Below, piece after piece: positions 7,998-16,919 of a stretch of 64,000 nt of DNA (its first letter is position 1; each line of letters opens with the position of its first letter). Made by a program: the position numbers and the translations under genes. Location: NCBI GenBank assembly GCA_020053915.1, contig JAGVMG010000031.1, positions 1-64,000 on the forward strand, written 5' to 3'. The notes under the pieces are model-generated. The model did no database searches, had not been told where the DNA came from, and saw only the letters and a list, made by a program, of their open reading frames with translations. This DNA comes from Parachlamydiales bacterium. Its GTDB lineage: Bacteria; Chlamydiota; Chlamydiia; Chlamydiales; Rhabdochlamydiaceae.

Positions 7998-9991
7998 ATG
8001 GGCAAGCTTAGAACATTTACTCACTTAGCCATTCTTGCTACTACACCCTCTTTCCTTATCTATCCTCAAGAACAATTCCTCCAAACCTCTTTTTCTACAC
8101 AAAAACTCCACCTCAAAGAAGAAAAAACAAACAAAACCGATTTTTTTCCTATGATGAAATCCTTCAGCTCCTCGATGAGCTTGAGTCAGGAGAGCTTGAA
8201 AAAAAAGCCTCCTCTGAAGAACTGCATAAAATTAATCGCTTCATCGCTTATTTAGCAAAAGAGGGAGCTCTTCCTACCGACTCCGAAGAAGACCTGTCCA
8301 TAGATGACGACGTTGAAAAATTCCTAACAGATGAATTCAACTCTTACGAATACACATTTTCTCTTGGAACCACAGGCGAGTACATCATCGTGCCAGCTTT
8401 TTTTAATGACTATGGAGAAGTCATCCTCTGCAAGAGCTGGGCGCAAAAAAAATGGAAGCAAACTAAAAAATTTGTCAAAAAACATAAAAAGGCAATCATT
8501 ATTGGTGCAGCTGTTATCCTTGCTGCAACTGTTGTAGTTGTCGCCGTTGTCGCTGCCACTTCTGCTTCAGCAGGAGCTGCAATCGCTGGCGCCGCGGAAA
8601 CTGCAACATCCTCTGCTGGCACTGCTCTAGCAGGTGCAGCAGGAGCAGCCGCATCTTCTAGTTCTGATAAACTTTCATCAAGAGGAGCACTTCCATCCAT
8701 TCCTTCAATGTCATCTAACACATCACCAGTCATCTCAAATACTCATGAGGCCCCTACTCTAAAAGCAGCTCTTGACGAGCAGATCTTTTCCTTTAAAGAG
8801 AACATCGTCAAAGAACAGTTTTTCTCAAATACTCAATACAACGGACTATCTTGGGAAGAAAATGGGAGAGCTCTAGGATCTCTTTTTGCACATGACAGTC
8901 TTAAAAACCTCAACAACCAGATCCCCTATCACCCAAGGCTTGCTCAAGAGGTTCAAGACATGAGCTCGAAATATTTTCCCACTGTGTCAAAAGAAATTTG
9001 CGAAAATCCATTTAATCTTGGACACCTAGAAATTGACCGCAAATTCTCCACTGATTATGCGTCTTTGTATTCCGCATCAAATAACCAAGCAACTTTTAAT
9101 ACTTACTCCCATCAAGTACGCGGAGAAAGAGCTTTAGATAAGGGACATTATGAGCAAGCAATACAAGATTTAGGAAAGGCAATTGAACTCAATCCCGCAA
9201 GTCCGATTCCATATCTAGAAAGAAGCATTGCCCATTTAAAATTAGGTCAGTATGACAGTCTATTAGAAGACTACAATCATTTTACGAATCAAGCTCCAAA
9301 AAATGATTCCCCTTCGTTCCAGGATTTTAGCAAAGGTTTTGCCAAAGGACTGCCCAATGGCATATATGAATCTGGACGTGATATCATCGTATTTCTCACT
9401 AATGCATTCGCCCACCCTGTCCAAACAGGTGGACAGATGCTTGATGCCATCACGGTTCTTACCGACCTAGCTCGAACTGGTCAATGGAGTTCCTTAAGCG
9501 AAATTTTAGTTCCTGAAATTCATCAACTAATTCAAAATTGGAACACCATCCCTTCAGATAAACGCGGAGAACTGGCAGGGCACGCCTTTGGAAAATATGG
9601 AACAGACATCCTTATTCCAGGAGCCCTTGCAAAAGCAGTTTCTAAAGGAATTAAAGGAACTCAGGAACTAAGTAACGTCTATAGAGGGCTCAAAACAGCC
9701 GAACAAACTCTTCTTCTTGAGTCAGTTGCTGGGCTAGAGAGTGGCGCAAGAATTGCAGAAGTGGTTCAATTAGAAAAACAGATTTCTGGCTGGTTAGGGG
9801 AAGGTGCTAGATTTATTCGCAATAACGCTGAAGATCCAGTTTTTCTTTCCAGAGATGGGCTAAGAAAAGTACGGTTTGATTTTAATAGGCCTAACCCACA
9901 TGAGAGTCCACACCTGCATTTAGAAAATCTCGTCGATGGCGAATGGCAAGAAATTAGTCGGGAATACCCGATAGATGTTCCACATAAATAA
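7998..9991 (+). CDS. Polymorphic-toxin-like protein with TPR, split by a T-tract frameshift
   Basis: ATG 7998 with GGAG at 7988-7991 opens a frame that reads about 50 codons to the run of seven T at 8141-8147. The rest of the gene continues one frame over with no start codon before GTG 8390. With eight T the gene would encode 664 residues without a stop. Reconstructed layout: N-terminal exported-like segment (1-30); acidic helical patch around DEILQLLDELESGELEKK (about 51-95); basic stretch with KKHKK then a strong hydrophobic segment (about 167-200); Ala/Ser-rich linker; one TPR-like unit pair (about 374-431); and a compact C-terminal domain (about 591-664) with FDFNRPNPHESPHLHLE, whose His cluster could be catalytic. 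The modular layout and the immunity-like genes downstream suggest a contact-dependent or secreted toxin. The toxin activity is not identified. Confidence 0.7.
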
Positions 9992-10002
9992 GAGGTGTTA
10001 TT

Positions 10003-10242
10003 TTGAGAATATTAGACAACGAATCAGACAAAAAACTAAATGACATCAGCATATTTCTATCAAATGAAGAAGTCATACAATTACGCGGATATTTAAATCA
10101 ATTATTAGAAAACCCACAACTGCAACATCAACACCTTTCAAGCGATGATTACCAAAAGGAAATAACAATTTGCTTATACGACGAGAAAAACCTAAACCAC
10201 TTTGATCAACGGTCCATCAAACTGATAAAAGAAGACTTGTGA
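10003..10242 (+). CDS. Small immunity-like protein, copy 1
   Basis: This 79-residue acidic protein starts at TTG 10003 with AGAGG at 9991-9995, only 11 bases after the toxin gene stop, so the two are probably cotranscribed. It is a clear paralogue of the protein at 10461-10703: both begin MRI, then SDKK, and share the block EIT-C-Y and the ending FD-RS-KLI. Both have a His cluster in the middle (QHQH here). It has no signal peptide or membrane helix. Small acidic paralogues directly behind a polymorphic toxin are typically immunity proteins. No named family is recognised. Confidence 0.7.
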   Translation: MRILDNESDKKLNDISIFLSNEEVIQLRGYLNQLLENPQLQHQHLSSDDYQKEITICLYDEKNLNHFDQRSIKLIKEDL

Positions 10243-10349
10243 CTCCTATACAAACCAAAAAGCAGAGGTTCCCGCTGCCCTCGAAAAAAATAGCGATTCT
10301 TTCGTAGGCTTTTTAGGAGGCTGAAGAGCAGAACCGGCGGGAATCGATA

Positions 10350-10406
10350 CAACACTATCGCCTCTCAAGCACGGATTATCAAAAAGAAATTCTGATCTCA
10401 TTATAG
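10350..10406 (+). pseudogene. Decayed third copy of the immunity-like gene
   Basis: Between the two intact copies, the frame 10350-10403 reads QHYRLSSTDYQKEILISL and stops at TAG 10404. Copy 1 reads QHQHLSSDDYQKEITICL at the matching place, and the TAG replaces its next tyrosine codon. Upstream and downstream similarity is lost. The surrounding gap (10243-10460) shows no other gene; a 7-bp inverted repeat TTCCCGC/GCGGGAA lies at about 10269 and 10337. This is a remnant of a formerly longer immunity array. Confidence 0.75.
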
Positions 10407-10460
10407 GGTAAAATCCGGTTCGTTCTATCCAACAGATGTCCACACAATAAGGTTAAAGCT

Positions 10461-10703
10461 ATGAGGATTTATAACGTAGATTCAGATAAAAAAGTAAACA
10501 AGGTCATCCTTTACTTAACCGCTGATGAGGCAAAGGTCATGAAGGATTCCCTTGAAGCTGTCTTAGGTAATAGTAAGAAACATCATCACGAGCATATTCC
10601 CGATAGTGATTTTCAAAACGAAATCACTGTCTGCATATACAAAGAGGATGACCTAACAAGCTTTGATGAGCGTTCAAGAAAGCTTATTTTGAATGATGAA
10701 TAA
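10461..10703 (+). CDS. Small immunity-like protein, copy 2
   Basis: The 80-residue acidic protein starts at ATG 10461 with AAGG about 8 bases upstream. It is paralogous to the protein at 10003-10242, sharing MRI, SDKK, the HHHEH-type His cluster in the middle, EITVCIY and FDERSRKLI. It lies 218 bases after copy 1 with a decayed copy between. Divergence between copies is substantial, as expected if each neutralises a different toxin variant. It may protect against a toxin encoded elsewhere or in a sibling strain. Confidence 0.65.
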   Translation: MRIYNVDSDKKVNKVILYLTADEAKVMKDSLEAVLGNSKKHHHEHIPDSDFQNEITVCIYKEDDLTSFDERSRKLILNDE

Positions 10704-10719
10704 TTAAATTTAAAATAGA

Positions 10720-11808
10720 CTACCCCGACTTATCCACTAATCGATTGTTCTTTCTGATCATCCACAATAACGCACCCATCCCTAAGACATTCAAACCCGT
10801 TGCAATGCCTAAGTACAAAAACATCTTATTGCTCTTTTTGCTGAGCAACATGAGCCGTTGGCGCACCATTTTTTCAAAAGGCGTTTTGCTCTCATGCCAA
10901 GACCCAGAATAGAGATGACGCGCGTAGAGCGCTAAAGAATCATCCGGCGCATCGAAATAGTAAGCTGGAAACACAATATCCCGATTCTCTCCCTGATTTC
11001 CCATTTGCTTCACAGACTCGCCAAATAGCCAAAACGTCCGGTGTAGCACGCGATTGAGCATCGCATCGACATCTGTTCCCGGATAGTCGCGTCCAATCTG
11101 ATCCCATTGCTCACTAAGCATCTGCATGCAGTGATTTAAAATCGGATGCCCCGCCCGTACCCCAATCAAGTTATTGGTAGGGGAGATGCAAGACGGCAAA
11201 CTACTCATATAGGGCATGTCGATCCCACAAAAAAAATCGTACGCCGTATTCATCGCATCAAACGCTTTAAAGCATTTAACATCGTGATCGACATAGATTC
11301 CGCCTTCTTGATAGAGGATCTCATACCTTAAGACATCCGACTTCTCACCATAATTATCACTCTTCTCATAGCAGTCGCGCAAATGAAGAAAGTCTAGATC
11401 CTTAATTAGACATGTCTGCATCCCAGGACACGGCGTAGGGCGCTGACGATCGGTCCAAAATTTAAACGTCCAGTCAGGGTGCTTTGCCATCCATCCCCGC
11501 ACATTTTCCACAGACTCTCGAGGAAAAGCACGTGGACCAATCCATATAAAATGCACCACTTTAGGAACCCGCACCTCAGCACTTGCCTGCGCCATCAGCC
11601 CTTTACGACTCTCATAAATTCCTTTAAAAATCCCCAAATGCTCCAAATCATCCCGCGTCTGCACATACTCCCACGAGGAAGACCCCTTACCGCTTAAGCA
11701 CTCAAAATCATCCGAAGAAGGTGTTTTCACCTCTTTCTTCTTTCCACAGCCAGTTACTAAAGAGCAGAGCATCACACACAACAGCATCGATTTGAAAAAT
11801 TGGATCAT
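10720..11808 (-). CDS. GT32-type glycosyltransferase lipoprotein
   Basis: The 362-residue protein begins with a signal peptide ending VTGC, so lipidation at about Cys21 is predicted. A DXD glycosyltransferase domain of the Och1/clostridial-toxin (GT32) kind follows: VVHFIWIGP near residue 84, FKFWTDRQ, then SDVLRYEILYQEGGIYVDHD with the metal-binding DxD. A C-terminal membrane helix at about 333-356 is followed by a basic tail. The catalytic part is therefore predicted on the outer side of a membrane, where nucleotide sugars are not normally available unless it reaches the host. It sits tail-to-tail with the immunity gene and divergently from topA. Confidence 0.75.
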   Translation of the reverse strand: MIQFFKSMLLCVMLCSLVTGCGKKKEVKTPSSDDFECLSGKGSSSWEYVQTRDDLEHLGIFKGIYESRKGLMAQASAEVRVPKVVHFIWIGPRAFPRESVENVRGWMAKHPDWTFKFWTDRQRPTPCPGMQTCLIKDLDFLHLRDCYEKSDNYGEKSDVLRYEILYQEGGIYVDHDVKCFKAFDAMNTAYDFFCGIDMPYMSSLPSCISPTNNLIGVRAGHPILNHCMQMLSEQWDQIGRDYPGTDVDAMLNRVLHRTFWLFGESVKQMGNQGENRDIVFPAYYFDAPDDSLALYARHLYSGSWHESKTPFEKMVRQRLMLLSKKSNKMFLYLGIATGLNVLGMGALLWMIRKNNRLVDKSG

Positions 11809-11969
11809 AAGAGCCTTACAACTTGAAGTTTATTCAGTTTCAAATCGTATCTTTAGCACACGATTCCCGTCAACAAACAGCTACATTTTCCACCCCTTCT
11901 ATAAAAAAACACTTGATTTTGAGAAAGGTTACGTCTAATCTCCCCAATTTACAGATAAAAGGACCATTA

Positions 11970-14552
11970 ATGGGTAAAGCGCTCATCGTTGTCGAGTCGC
12001 CAGCAAAAATCAAAACCCTAAAGAAATTTTTAGGCTCGAACTACATTTTCGAGTCGTCGCTGGGTCATATCCGCGATCTGCCTAAAAAAGGCTTTGGGAT
12101 CGATGTTGAAAACGATTTTGAGCCCCAATACGCCCTACTCCCCGATAAAAAAGAAGTCGTTGACCGCCTGCAAAAAGCCGCGAAATCGGTCGACATCGTT
12201 TACCTCTCTCCCGATCCCGACCGCGAAGGGGAGGCGATCGCCTGGCACATCGCCGCGATCCTTCCGAAAGGCACCAAATTTAAACGGGTCACCTTCAACT
12301 CGATCACCAAAGAAGCAGTGCTTGACGCGCTCCAACATCCCAGAGCCATTGACCAAGCCTTAGTCGACGCTCAGCAAGCGCGCCGTATGCTCGATAGGAT
12401 CGTAGGCTACAAAATCTCCCCCATCTTGACTCGTAGGGTTCAAGGAGCACGCGATGGAGGCCTCTCCGCTGGCCGCGTCCAATCAGTCGCTTTAAAGATG
12501 GTCGTCGACCGTGAAAAAGAGATCGACGCCTTTGTTCCCATCGAGTACTGGAACATTGGCAGCATGCTACAGGCAGATAAAAAACATCAGCCGTTCTTTG
12601 CTACCCTGCATTCTGTCGACGACAAGCGAGTCGAAAAAGAACTCGTACCCGGCAAAGACATCACCACAGTTCCCGACGAAAAGACAGCCCACGCCATTGT
12701 CTCCAAACTGCAAAACGCCGTCTACACCGTCCAAAACGTCGAGAAAAAAGAGAAAAAGCGCAATCCTGTAGCGCCCTTTATCACCTCGACGTTGCAGCAA
12801 GAAGCCAGCCGTCACTATGGATTTTCCGCTTCGCGCACCATGAATATCGCCCAAGGTCTCTACGAGGGGATTGATTTTGGCAATGAAGGCGCAGAAGGTT
12901 TGATCACCTATATGCGTACTGACTCTGTCCGTATCGCTCCCGAAGCCATCGATGCCGCACGAGCCTACATCGCTAAACAATACGGCAAAGAATATCTTCC
13001 AGCAGAAGGACGTCAATACTCCTCGAAAAAAAGCGCCCAAGATGCCCACGAAGCGATCCGCCCCACAAACCTCCAGCACTCTCCAGAAGAGCTTCAGCGC
13101 TACCTCAATGTCGACCAGTTTAAGCTCTATCAGCTCATCTGGCGCCGATTCCTCGCCTCGCAAATGACCCCTGCCATCTACGACACTGTCTCTTCCGATA
13201 TCGGCACCGATAAGGGAATTCTGCTCCGCGCTACCGGCTCCATCGTCAAGTTCAAGGGATTTCTCGCCGTCTACGAAGAAAAACAAGACAGAGCCCATAC
13301 GGAAGAAAAAGAAGATCAAGACAAAATCTTGCCTCCTCTAGAAGCCGGCCAAAAGCTCCAACTCCTCGAAGTCGAATCGATACAAGCCTTCACGCGTCCT
13401 CCACCGCGCTTTACCGAAGCCTCTCTTGTCAAAGAACTCGAGAAATCAGGCATCGGCAGACCTTCGACTTACGCGACGATCATGAACAAGATCCAAAGCC
13501 GCGACTACACCGAAAAAGAAAAAGGCACCCTCAAGCCCACAGAACTCGGTAAAGTCATCGCGCAAATGCTCGAAGACAACTTTAAAATGATCATGGACAT
13601 CGGCTTTACCGCCTCCATGGAAGATGAACTCGAAAACATCGCTGAGAATCACAAAGAATGGAAAGAACTGATCCGCGATTTCTGGGGTAAATTCATCCCC
13701 ACCGTCGAGACCGCCGAAAAAGAAGCTCACGTGCCCCGCGTCTTAACCGACATTGACTGTCCTGACTGCGGTCATAAGCTTCAAAAAATCTGGTCCCGCA
13801 AAAAATACTTCTACGGCTGCTCCAATTACCCTGAATGTAAATTCACAGCCCCCTTAGAATCGCTCAACTTCGACCGTTCCGAATACGACCCCTCTTTCGA
13901 CTGGGATCAAAACTGTCCGAAATGCGACAGCAAAATGCAAATGCGCTTCGGCAAATTCGGCCCCTTCCTCGGCTGCACCAAATACCCCGAATGCAAGGGC
14001 ATCGTCAACATCCCCAAAAAAGACGAGATCCCCGCAAAAGACATGCCCACCTGTCCTGCCCACGGCTGCGACGGCAAGATGGTCCAGCGTAGATCCCGCT
14101 TTGGCAAACCCTTTTTCTCCTGCTCTAATTACCCCGACTGCGACGTCATCGTCAACGACCTCGACGACCTCGACGAAAAATACCCCGACCATCCGAAAAC
14201 TCCCTACGTCAAAAAACAAAAGAAATGGGGCAAAAAAGGCGCCAAGACCAAAGAAGCCGCTACCGACAAAAAAGCACCCAAGAAAAAAGCAGCCAAAAAA
14301 ACTGCAAAAAAAACAGCTAAAAAACAACCCGCGCACACGCTCTCTGCCGCTCTTCAAGCCGTCACCGGAGAAAAAGAGCTCTCACGCCCTGAGGTTGTCA
14401 AAAAAGTCTGGGAATACATTAAAGAACACGGCTGCCAAGACAAAAAGAACAAGCGTCTCATCGTCCCCGACGCAAAACTTGCCAAAATCATCGGCAAAGA
14501 ACCCATCGACATGATGAAGCTCGCCGGCCACCTCGGCAAACACCTCAGCTAA
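11970..14552 (+). CDS. topA: DNA topoisomerase I with C-terminal SWIB domain
   Basis: Type IA topoisomerase relaxing negative supercoils. The start is set at ATG 11970, with AAAAGGA just upstream and MGKALIVVESPAK as the family N-terminus; the frame is open further 5' but that part is unlike the family. The TOPRIM motif SPDPDREGEAIAW and active-site tyrosine in EGLITYMRTDS are present. Three four-cysteine zinc ribbons follow (CPDCG..., CPKCD..., CPAHGC...). A Lys/Ala-rich linker with AKKTAKKTAKK leads to a SWIB domain over the last 75 residues (LSRPEVVKKVWEYIKEH). Fusion of SWIB, a eukaryotic chromatin domain, to topA is a chlamydial hallmark. Length is 860 aa. Confidence 0.95.
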   Translation: MGKALIVVESPAKIKTLKKFLGSNYIFESSLGHIRDLPKKGFGIDVENDFEPQYALLPDKKEVVDRLQKAAKSVDIVYLSPDPDREGEAIAWHIAAILPKGTKFKRVTFNSITKEAVLDALQHPRAIDQALVDAQQARRMLDRIVGYKISPILTRRVQGARDGGLSAGRVQSVALKMVVDREKEIDAFVPIEYWNIGSMLQADKKHQPFFATLHSVDDKRVEKELVPGKDITTVPDEKTAHAIVSKLQNAVYTVQNVEKKEKKRNPVAPFITSTLQQEASRHYGFSASRTMNIAQGLYEGIDFGNEGAEGLITYMRTDSVRIAPEAIDAARAYIAKQYGKEYLPAEGRQYSSKKSAQDAHEAIRPTNLQHSPEELQRYLNVDQFKLYQLIWRRFLASQMTPAIYDTVSSDIGTDKGILLRATGSIVKFKGFLAVYEEKQDRAHTEEKEDQDKILPPLEAGQKLQLLEVESIQAFTRPPPRFTEASLVKELEKSGIGRPSTYATIMNKIQSRDYTEKEKGTLKPTELGKVIAQMLEDNFKMIMDIGFTASMEDELENIAENHKEWKELIRDFWGKFIPTVETAEKEAHVPRVLTDIDCPDCGHKLQKIWSRKKYFYGCSNYPECKFTAPLESLNFDRSEYDPSFDWDQNCPKCDSKMQMRFGKFGPFLGCTKYPECKGIVNIPKKDEIPAKDMPTCPAHGCDGKMVQRRSRFGKPFFSCSNYPDCDVIVNDLDDLDEKYPDHPKTPYVKKQKKWGKKGAKTKEAATDKKAPKKKAAKKTAKKTAKKQPAHTLSAALQAVTGEKELSRPEVVKKVWEYIKEHGCQDKKNKRLIVPDAKLAKIIGKEPIDMMKLAGHLGKHLS

Positions 14553-14587
14553 GTCATTAAATCATCATTTTTTTCTTAGGAGTAATT

Positions 14588-15364
14588 ATGCGAAAATTAA
14601 ATCCATTTGTTCTCATCTTCACTTCAATTGTCTTATTTTTTTCTCCTGTAAATTCTTTAGCTAATGAGGACTCCCCTTCGATCTATATACTAACGATGCC
14701 TAAGGGAGGAACGAATCTGCTAGTCAAAGCCCTACGCTTGTTAACAGATCAAGAATATTCTTTAGGCGGCACTCAAAAAATCAATCACCTGAACGTGACC
14801 TTTGACCATTTATGGCCACAGTACCAATCGAATATCAATGAACCCAGTTCACTAAAAATCATATTCTTCCGAGACCCTCGAGACATGATCATCTCCCAAA
14901 TGTTTTGGATAGAACAAGTTAATAACTGGGCAAGCGGACTCCTCCCTCAAGAAGAAGTCGATGAATTTCAACAATTATCCACCGATGAAAAAATTCATTA
15001 CCTCATCAATCTCCCTGATATCAATTGCGGGGCTAATTATTTTGCACATCTTATCGCAACCAATTTAGCTAACCCTAGTGTTATTGCTTTTCGCTTTGAA
15101 GATATGGTAGGCGCATTGGGAGGAGGCTCAGATTCAAAACAAGCAGAATCGATTCGCATCCTTGCACATCTTCTAGGGTATACATTAAGCCCCTCTTCTG
15201 TGACCAAGCTTTGTGCGCAGCTTTTTGGAAACACTCCTACTTTTCGAGAAGGAAAAATTGGATCGTGGAAAACCTATTTCACCGAGGAGCATAAGCGCTC
15301 ATTCAAGGAAAAAATGGGAGAAGAGCTCATCCTATTAGGTTATGAAGAAAATGAAGCCTGGTAA
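14588..15364 (+). CDS. Exported sulfotransferase-like protein
   Basis: The 258-residue protein has a signal peptide (about 1-25, cleavage near SLAN) and then a sulfotransferase fold. The 5'-phosphosulfate loop is PKGGTNLL at 38-45. The 3'-phosphate motif is FFRDPRDMIISQ near 93-104. The C-terminal REGKIGSWKTYFT matches the RKGxxGxWKxxFT motif that closes over PAPS. Such enzymes sulfate glycans, lipids or proteins. TAGGAG precedes the ATG and the gene starts 36 bases after topA. PAPS is cytosolic in bacteria, so a signal peptide is unusual and may mean use of host PAPS after secretion. Its 3' end overlaps the convergent FkbM gene by 25 bases. Confidence 0.8.
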   Translation: MRKLNPFVLIFTSIVLFFSPVNSLANEDSPSIYILTMPKGGTNLLVKALRLLTDQEYSLGGTQKINHLNVTFDHLWPQYQSNINEPSSLKIIFFRDPRDMIISQMFWIEQVNNWASGLLPQEEVDEFQQLSTDEKIHYLINLPDINCGANYFAHLIATNLANPSVIAFRFEDMVGALGGGSDSKQAESIRILAHLLGYTLSPSSVTKLCAQLFGNTPTFREGKIGSWKTYFTEEHKRSFKEKMGEELILLGYEENEAW

Positions 15365-16263
15365 GGCGCAAAAAGAAAGTCTATGCAAATTTGCGTCGGA
15401 TCTATCTTGCCACGTTGTATCTCTTGAATGATCTCAAGATGATGGCCGAATGGGTGATATCCATGATCTGCAAATAGCGCAATAAAATCCTTAAAACTCC
15501 TACCCTTCTGCGCAAGCAAGATCCCATTAAACTCGATATAGATTTTATGTAAGCGTTTGTCATTGAGCGTATTTTTTGCGCCTTCAAGCAGTTCAAATTC
15601 ATTCGCCTCGATATCAATCTTCACAAAATCAAAATGTTCGACAGAGTGCTCTTCCATAAAATGATCTAAGGAAATCGCTGGAACTTCGATCGTCTTACCT
15701 TGAATATGCGCAAATTGTGTTAAACTACCCGCACCCCAATTATTTCCGTCATGAGTGTAAAATTGCAGTTTCCCTACGCAGTTGCTCATCGCAACATTAT
15801 GTGTACGAATCGCACTTCCAAAAGAATTCAGCGCGCAGTTTCTTAAGAAACTGTTGTAAATGGCAGGATCCGCTTCAACGGCATGGACAGAGCCTGCTTT
15901 TCCCACTCTTTTGGCAAGATGCAAAGAATAAAAGCCCACATTCGCACCGATATCTAAACAACGCATTCCTGGCTCGACATAAGAGAGAACATTGTTTAGA
16001 CTCCGTATGTCAAAAGCATTAAAGTAGATCAACCTCTGGAGCATGTCTTTAAAATTCACATCAAAGCGAATTCCTTTACAGTCAGCAATCGTCTGTTCCG
16101 AAGAAAGCCGTGATAAACGCTTCACAATCGCAATTTTTCTTTCCACCGGAAAAACGCGCAGCAACTTTTGCAGAAGCGTTGAGCGATCTACGCAAAACGT
16201 TGCAGCGGAAAGCACAGGAGTCAGAAGCTGTTTAATTGTAGGATTCATAAGGTTCATGCTCAT
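15340..16263 (-). CDS. FkbM-family SAM methyltransferase (cytosolic type)
   Basis: FkbM enzymes O-methylate sugars or other small acceptors. The 307-residue protein has the SAM-binding motif LDIGANVGFYSLHLA and the family KIDIEANEFELLEGA motif. No signal peptide is seen, unlike the FkbM proteins at 35.7 and 37.3 kb. ATG at 16263 is preferred because it follows the GNAT stop by 5 bases; a GTG at 16293 and an inner ATG at 16248 are alternatives, and none has a strong ribosome site. It is probably cotranscribed with the GNAT gene. Confidence 0.78.
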   Translation of the reverse strand: MSMNLMNPTIKQLLTPVLSAATFCVDRSTLLQKLLRVFPVERKIAIVKRLSRLSSEQTIADCKGIRFDVNFKDMLQRLIYFNAFDIRSLNNVLSYVEPGMRCLDIGANVGFYSLHLAKRVGKAGSVHAVEADPAIYNSFLRNCALNSFGSAIRTHNVAMSNCVGKLQFYTHDGNNWGAGSLTQFAHIQGKTIEVPAISLDHFMEEHSVEHFDFVKIDIEANEFELLEGAKNTLNDKRLHKIYIEFNGILLAQKGRSFKDFIALFADHGYHPFGHHLEIIQEIQRGKIDPTQICIDFLFAPYQASFSS

Positions 16264-16268
16264 TGTAT

Positions 16269-16823
16269 TTAGGAAGTGATTTTGCCCGCCCACTTTGCTC
16301 TTGTCAACCGATAAAGCACTCTTAAACTCAAGGGATGTCCCTGAGGAAGTTTGGGGTGTTCAAAATCCTCTCGCGGATCGCACTCCATTCCTAATCGTTC
16401 CATTACACGGTGAGACCGAATATTTTCCTTTGCGGCCATCGCCACAATTTCCTCAAACTGTAGCTTTTCAAAACCATAGCGCAGAGCAACTTTCGCAGCT
16501 TCCGTAGCATATCCACTTCCCCAATGCTCCGATCCCAATCGCCAACCCACATCAATGCAAGGCGCAAATGGCATGTCTAAATTCCAATAATTCAAGCCCA
16601 CATATCCAATAAAATCAGCAATTCCCGGCACTTCCACAGCCCAAAAGCCATATCCTCGTACAGCAAGCTCCCGTTGGATTTTCTCAGCATACGCGTCGCT
16701 TTGTTGCCGCGAAAGTAAATTTGGAAAAAACTCCATTACCTTTGGGTCCGCATTGATGTGCGCGAAAGCTTCTAAATCAGACTCTCTCCAGGGACGTAGA
16801 ATTAATCGTTCCGTCTTCAACAC
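16269..16823 (-). CDS. GNAT acetyltransferase, RimJ/RimL type
   Basis: The 184-residue protein opens with LKTERLILRPWRESDLEAF, the standard start of RimJ/RimL-like N-acetyltransferases. It has the acetyl-CoA-binding region around WGSGYATEAA and the C-terminal HRVMERLGM segment. The family acetylates N-termini or small molecules; the substrate cannot be read from sequence. It is followed 5 bases later by the FkbM gene on the same strand. Confidence 0.85.
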   Translation of the reverse strand: MLKTERLILRPWRESDLEAFAHINADPKVMEFFPNLLSRQQSDAYAEKIQRELAVRGYGFWAVEVPGIADFIGYVGLNYWNLDMPFAPCIDVGWRLGSEHWGSGYATEAAKVALRYGFEKLQFEEIVAMAAKENIRSHRVMERLGMECDPREDFEHPKLPQGHPLSLRVLYRLTRAKWAGKITS

Positions 16824-16919
16824 GGCAGTCTCTTCCTTAAGTAAAGCTCCACTCTAAAACACTGTTTTGTTAATTCACAATTGTTGGTATACGATTTTGA
16901 ACAAATTAGAGCATGACCT

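Noticed and set aside
8410-8733. 107-codon Ala/Thr-rich frame opposite the toxin gene
   Set aside because: It mirrors the low-complexity Ala/Val-rich segment of the plus-strand protein.
10246-10443. 65-codon minus-strand frame between the immunity genes
   Set aside because: It overlaps the decayed immunity copy on the other strand and has no ribosome site or recognisable domain.
12567-13319. 250-codon open frame antisense to topA
   Set aside because: It lies wholly opposite a strongly conserved topA region and is Phe/Asp/Gly-rich in the manner of a reverse-frame shadow.
14220-14335. Lys/Ala-rich stretch in topA as a histone-like fusion
   Set aside because: It is best explained as the basic linker between zinc ribbons and the SWIB domain seen in chlamydial TopA.
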